Below, piece by piece: positions 59,257 to 64,000 of a stretch of DNA of 64,000 nt (its first letter is position 1; each line of letters begins with the position of its first letter). The notes beneath the pieces are model-generated. The model was not told where the DNA came from and made no database searches. It saw only the letters and a program-made list of their open reading frames with translations. The DNA lies in NCBI RefSeq assembly GCF_032884065.1, contig NC_088868.1, positions 308,001 through 372,000 on the forward strand, in the 5' to 3' direction. A program made the position numbers and the translations under genes. The DNA comes from Artemia franciscana (Eukaryota > Arthropoda > Branchiopoda > Anostraca > Artemiidae).

Positions 59257-60981
59257 ATGTTAATTCATTGGAAAAAAGATAGAGTTATTTTTGTGGTCGT
59301 AGCTTGTTTGTGTTTACTTGGAGTCATGGTGCACAAAGCTAGAAACTTGGCTAAAAGCCAAGAATTGAAAAAGAAGCTTCCACAAAATCTTCCACCCATA
59401 TATCAACACAATCAAACTGGCAACTACGAGTCTGAGCCATGGCCTAAAGGAGACGGCCCAGGGGAACAGGGTATGCCTTATAAAGTACTGCCTCAATTCG
59501 AAAACTATGCCGAAAGATCAGTTTCTGAATATGGCATGAATATTGCTGTTTCAGATGCAATTGCGATGAACAGAACAATACCAGACACGAGACAAGAAGA
59601 GTGTAAATATTGGGATTATCCTACAGACTTGCCCAAAACCTCCGTCGTGATTGTATTTCACAATGAGGGATTTTCCACTCTTTTGAGAACAGTTCACACT
59701 GTGATTGAGAGATCTCCAGCTCAGTTTCTTGAGGAAGTTTTACTAATTGATGATTTCAGCGACAAACCTGATCTTAAAGAGCGTTTAGAACGTTATATTA
59801 AAAGATTCGGAGGAAAAGTAAGACTTTTAAGAAATGAGGAAAGAATGGGACTGATTAGAACTAGATCAAAAGGTGCTCATGAAGCAACAGGGGAGGTTGT
59901 TTTATTCTTAGATGCACACTGTGAAGTGGGACTCAACTGGCTTCCACCACTTTTAACTCCTATTCAGTTAGACAATACGACAATGACTGTTCCCATCGTA
60001 GATGGCATTGATTCAAATGACTTCCATTACTCTTCCACTTACCCCGAGGACACTCATATCAGAGGTATCTTTGAGTGGGGTCTATTGTACAAAGAGAAGG
60101 AACTACCGCACAAAGAAGCTGAAAAACGAGCTAAAACCAGTGAGCCTTACCCTTCCCCCACTCATGCAGGTGGTTTGTTTGCTATTGATCGAAAATATTT
60201 TTTAGAACTAGGAGCGTATGATCCTGGGCTTCTTGGTTGGGGTGGTGAGAATTTTGAACTATCATTCAAGGTGTGGCAGTGTGGAGGAAAAATTTTGTGG
60301 GTCCCGTGCTCAAGAGTTGGTCATGTTTACCGTTCTTTTATGCCATATACATTCGGGAAATTAGCAGAAAATATAAAAGGGTCCTTGGTGACTAGAAATT
60401 ACAAACGTGTCATTGAGGTTTGGTTTGACGATGAATTTAAAAAATATTTCTACACACGGGAACCTACTGCTCGACTTTTGGATGCAGGAGATTTGACAGA
60501 GCAAATTGAATTAAAGCAACGCTTAAATTGCAAGCCCTTTAAATGGTTCATGAAAAATGTCGCATATGATGTTCCTGAGGACTTTCCTTATTTACCACCC
60601 AATATTCATTGGGGAGAAATGGTTAATGTCTTGAATAAAGAATGTCTCGACACTGAAAATAATGAAGTTCCAACTTCAATAACAACTTCTGTATGCCACG
60701 GCTATGGCAATAACCAGGAAATAAAACTCAACACGAAAGGGCAACTATCTACTGGTGAAAGATGTATTGTTGGAGACAATAAAGGAGTTCAACTAGTTCC
60801 CTGTGAACTAGGAACTGTTGACGGACCATGGCAATATAATGAAGAAAACAACTTGATGTATCATACAAAGCTTGGTAAGTGCTTAGCAGTCCATAAACAT
60901 AACAAAAAACTAAAAATGCTTCCGTGCATTGCTAAATCTAACTCCTTCAAATGGATATTCCGATCATTTGAGCCGAAGTAA
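59257..60981 (+). CDS. Polypeptide N-acetylgalactosaminyltransferase (GALNT7-like)
   Basis: Transfers GalNAc from UDP-GalNAc to Ser/Thr in the Golgi (mucin-type O-glycosylation). 574 residues, intact, no intron. Type II membrane layout: short basic N-terminus, membrane segment about residues 9-25 (RVIFVVVACLCLLGVMV), stem to about 110. The GT-A catalytic domain starts EECKYWDYPTDLPKTSVVIV (115-134). The metal-binding DxH is DAH 219-221. The GalNAc-T signature WGGENFELSFKVWQCGGK is at 328-345, and VPCSRVGHVYR (349-359) carries the later His (356). A ricin-type lectin domain (about 460-570) has Cys pairs and the degenerate repeat ends GPWQYNE and SFKWIF. RQEECKYW and overall pattern point to the GALNT7 branch, whose members usually prefer already glycosylated peptides. 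The ATG at 59257 places the membrane segment correctly. AATAAA lies 73 bp after the stop. The human protein is longer, mainly in the stem. Confidence 0.95.
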   Translation: MLIHWKKDRVIFVVVACLCLLGVMVHKARNLAKSQELKKKLPQNLPPIYQHNQTGNYESEPWPKGDGPGEQGMPYKVLPQFENYAERSVSEYGMNIAVSDAIAMNRTIPDTRQEECKYWDYPTDLPKTSVVIVFHNEGFSTLLRTVHTVIERSPAQFLEEVLLIDDFSDKPDLKERLERYIKRFGGKVRLLRNEERMGLIRTRSKGAHEATGEVVLFLDAHCEVGLNWLPPLLTPIQLDNTTMTVPIVDGIDSNDFHYSSTYPEDTHIRGIFEWGLLYKEKELPHKEAEKRAKTSEPYPSPTHAGGLFAIDRKYFLELGAYDPGLLGWGGENFELSFKVWQCGGKILWVPCSRVGHVYRSFMPYTFGKLAENIKGSLVTRNYKRVIEVWFDDEFKKYFYTREPTARLLDAGDLTEQIELKQRLNCKPFKWFMKNVAYDVPEDFPYLPPNIHWGEMVNVLNKECLDTENNEVPTSITTSVCHGYGNNQEIKLNTKGQLSTGERCIVGDNKGVQLVPCELGTVDGPWQYNEENNLMYHTKLGKCLAVHKHNKKLKMLPCIAKSNSFKWIFRSFEPK

Positions 60982-61053
60982 GCCAGTGGCTTACTTAACC
61001 AGAATATCCTAAGCCACATCACATCGTAAACGATACTTTAAGACCTACTTTAA

Positions 61054-61059
61054 AATAAA
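61054..61059 (+). terminator. Poly(A) signal for GALNT
   Basis: AATAAA 73 bases past the TAA stop, in TTAAAATAAAACTTC. The spacing suits a short 3' UTR. Confidence 0.6.
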
Positions 61060-61690
61060 ACTTCTAAAAGAATTGTCACTTGACAGTGATTCGGAAATAA
61101 CAGCTATTATCCATGTTGGTTTTTAATATAAAAGACTATTAATGAAAAAAAAATGATCAAAATTTTAAAAAGCCGGAAAACCAACGAAAATGGGAGTATA
61201 TTTCTCCTACTGTTTTAAATCTATACATATTTTGATTCCATCTTGATTATTAATTAATTATATAGATTTTTATACTTCTTCTTAATTAAGCAACAACCTT
61301 AATCATCTTAATTAAGAGGATATTGATTATGCTAAAGTAAAGTTGATTATGAGGTATGAGGTATACAATTATTTAAAAAAACACTATTCGCTATTCGCCT
61401 ACCAAGAAAGGCAATAAGCTCGGAAGGGCAAGCAAGGCTATAACTCTCAGCTAATTAAAACCACAGTCATATCACTCTACTCAATACAAAAGAAACTCAA
61501 CTGACGAAGGAAGAAAGCAAAAAAAAGAAAGAGGAAAAGACAAAAAGAAGACAGAAAAAATTCACAACAAAATAAATCAGGGAAATACCTTGAATATAAT
61601 TACAACCTGGAATATAATTACTACCTTCATATCACTCACGAGATAAAAGAAACTTCTTTTCCCGTGACTTGAAAGCCGGAAGACTAGGCG
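61060..61690. other. Intergenic, no gene seen
   Basis: AT-rich with TTAATTAA-type stretches (61245-61320) and a repeated CTTGAATATAATTACAACCTGGAATATAATTAC-like phrase near 61590-61625 (two imperfect copies). Nothing else recognised. Confidence 0.5.
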
Positions 61691-62410
61691 TACTTTCCAC
61701 ACACTCGGGCAATATATTCCAAACATGGGAGCCATAATGGCGAATTACAAAAGATCCCGAGTGGTACTGCTAAACTCACGAGCAAAGTGTCATCTGCAAA
61801 CAGGATGACACCAGCATCCAACAGGCAATGCTTCACTCGATCAATTAAAATGATGAAAGGGAGTGGTCCCAGAATTAACCCTCGTGGGACCCCGCACTCT
61901 ATTTTCTTTTTTGAAGACAAAAAATATCCATTCTCTACTATCTGATTTCGATTGTGTAGATATGATGAAAACCACTCAAGGCTTGAACACTTCACTCTAA
62001 TCGAGTCAAGAGCTTGAATAAGCTTTGAGTGGTCCACCGTATCGAACGCTTTTTTCATATCCAAAAACAAAAAATGCAGGTATAACACCAGCTTCAAATT
62101 CATCATTAATCCAATCAACCGATTTCAGAACTGCCATATCCGTAGATAGCACTTTTCTGAACCCAAATTAGTTTTCCATTAGAATTTTATTCTTTTCAAT
62201 ATAATAGCTTAACTGGACATGTAACGCTTTCTCATATAACTTAGAGAAAAATGGGAGAATAGATATAGGTCTTCAATTCAATGGGTCATCTTTTTTCCCT
62301 CCTCTATGAAGAGGAACCACTCTTGCAATCTTTAGTGCTTCTGGCAAAACTCCAAGATCCAGAGAAAGGTTGATGAGGTGAGTCAAGACAGGTAAGACAC
62401 TCGTTTTTCG
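61691..62410 (-). pseudogene. Jockey/CR1-type LINE RT fragment
   Basis: On the minus strand, 62400-62120 reads LKIARVVPLHRGGKKDDPLN, a stop, RPISILPFFSKLYEKAL and FGFRKVLSTDMAVL. Next, 61684-62118 reads LDMKKAFDTVDHSKLIQALD (motif A), SSYLHNRNQIV, GVPRGLILGPLPFIILIDR and ILFADDTLLVS (catalytic FADD box). RGLILGP replaces the usual QGSILGP, and there are at least two stops. The last 35 residues (EYIARVCGKYA) follow after a deletion. It is a 5'- and 3'-truncated dead copy, unrelated to the LINE at 11143. Confidence 0.82.
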
Positions 62411-62755
62411 GATTTTACGAGTATAAAAATTTTAATTTTGTTTATTGTACATTAAAAATGGTATACTTTTTATCAATATATTTATTCAAATTTACTTAAG
62501 CAATGTAGTTATCCACTAAATTAAGTTTATAAATACAAACATACCATATGGGATTCCCGAATCCAAAACTCCTTAAATAGAGAAATTCAGTCCCGTATCT
62601 TCAAATCCTTTTTCTAAGTCAAGGAGACTGCATCCCTCCTACTCAATTTCAGCTTTTAAACTCAAAGTTCAAGGTTTTTGCTCACTTTAAGGCTTTCGGA
62701 CTTATAGTTCTATTACTCTTTAAGATTATTATATATAAAAAACAAAGTTTTTTTT
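62411..62755. other. No gene seen
   Basis: AT-rich spacer without recognisable features. Confidence 0.5.
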
Positions 62756-62862
62756 TACTGAAAGCAAGGAGCAATATTGAAGCTTAAAACAAACAGAAAT
62801 TATTCCGTATGAAAGGGGGCTGTCCCCTCCTCAACACCCCGATCTTTACGCAAAAGTTTTTT
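62756..62862. repeat. Half of a snapback hairpin of the 26366-26604 family
   Basis: Matches the left arm: AGCAATATTGAAGCTTAAAA, CAGAAATTATTCCGTAT, then CCTCAACACCCCGATCTTTA. The right arm is absent; it is cut off close to the TTAACCCTTT box at 62871. Confidence 0.75.
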
Positions 62863-62870
62863 TTATTATT

Positions 62871-63160
62871 TTAACCCTTTCGCGACCGACGGGACCTTAC
62901 AATCCCGGCATTTAAAAATCCTTTGGGCGCTTCTAAATTGATAGATAAAGTGATATAACCTGTTTCATCGTTTTCCACCTTTATTTGCCAGTCGATTGAT
63001 GGGTAACAAGTCAAGGTTGCGTTCAGTATGAGTTATTCAGCTGACGGTGAAGTTTTGCTACTACTTTTTTTCAAAAAAGGTAAGAAGTCTTTTTTTTTAT
63101 TTGTGATAGCGGGCTACAGCGTTTTAAGATCAGATCCAAAACTGCAATAGTTATTGCTTA
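62871..63160. mobile_element. Possible piggyBac-type end
   Basis: TTAACCCTTTCGCGACCGAC starts abruptly after the hairpin half. TTAA followed by CCC is the pattern of piggyBac termini, where TTAA is the target duplication. The matching opposite end was not found, and the sequence is interrupted by the Helitron at 63161. Tentative. Confidence 0.3.

Positions 63161-64000
<840 letters not shown>

Overview
The window is repeat-dominated animal nuclear DNA. It is AT-rich and has no bacterial-style gene packing. It carries decayed LINEs, a decayed hAT transposase, several MITE-like inverted repeats and a 24-kb field of nested Helitrons. The repeat styles (GGTTAGGTTA-type tandem DNA, 23-residue STPR-like repeats in the Helitron protein, a GALNT7-like glycosyltransferase) fit an arthropod. 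A crustacean such as a brine shrimp is my best guess from general impression only. Two runs of exactly 100 N (8741-8840, 44901-45000) are scaffold gaps of unknown size.

Layout. 1-8740 and 14971-21870 are two copies of one segment. Each holds minus-strand LINE reverse transcriptase (RT) remains, a 639-bp inverted-repeat element, a dead hAT transposase (minus) and a degenerate ~100-bp tandem repeat. Between them (8841-14970) lie a 199-bp MITE and a nearly full-length but broken RTE/CFDP2-like LINE (plus, about 11143-13996). 22779-29205 is a nest of long inverted repeats and snapback hairpins belonging to one unnamed family, which recurs at 56720-58195 and 62760-62860. 30125-30742 is an unrecognised 205-codon open reading frame, followed by TTAGG-like and ~100-bp tandem repeats.

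32042-55930 is almost entirely Helitrons on both strands, and another begins at 63161. The least damaged coding copy (41111-45946) has recognisable Rep (HUH, Y2) and Pif1-like helicase parts but several breaks. Most others are deletion derivatives: a 330-340 bp minimal form; forms fusing the Rep N-terminus to the helicase C-terminus; and a large class in which most of the coding region is replaced by a GGGACAC-rich minisatellite and, in some, by a tRNA-like SINE module with an A-rich array. 3' ends show a CTAG terminus after a strong hairpin, preceded by a second hairpin with its own CTAG. Long (TA)n tracts sit at element ends and junctions.

The only intact, conventional protein gene is at 59257-60981 (plus): an intronless 574-residue polypeptide N-acetylgalactosaminyltransferase, closest in my judgement to GALNT7. 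Downstream are an RT fragment on the minus strand and a possible piggyBac-type end interrupted by the last Helitron.

The genes do not form a pathway. The window is mainly a record of transposition, with one cellular gene at its edge. The most interesting material is the structure of the Helitron family: the double terminator, conserved tail-to-head junctions, a minisatellite that seems assembled from the element's own pieces, an embedded SINE, and a stand-alone STPR-like mini-protein.
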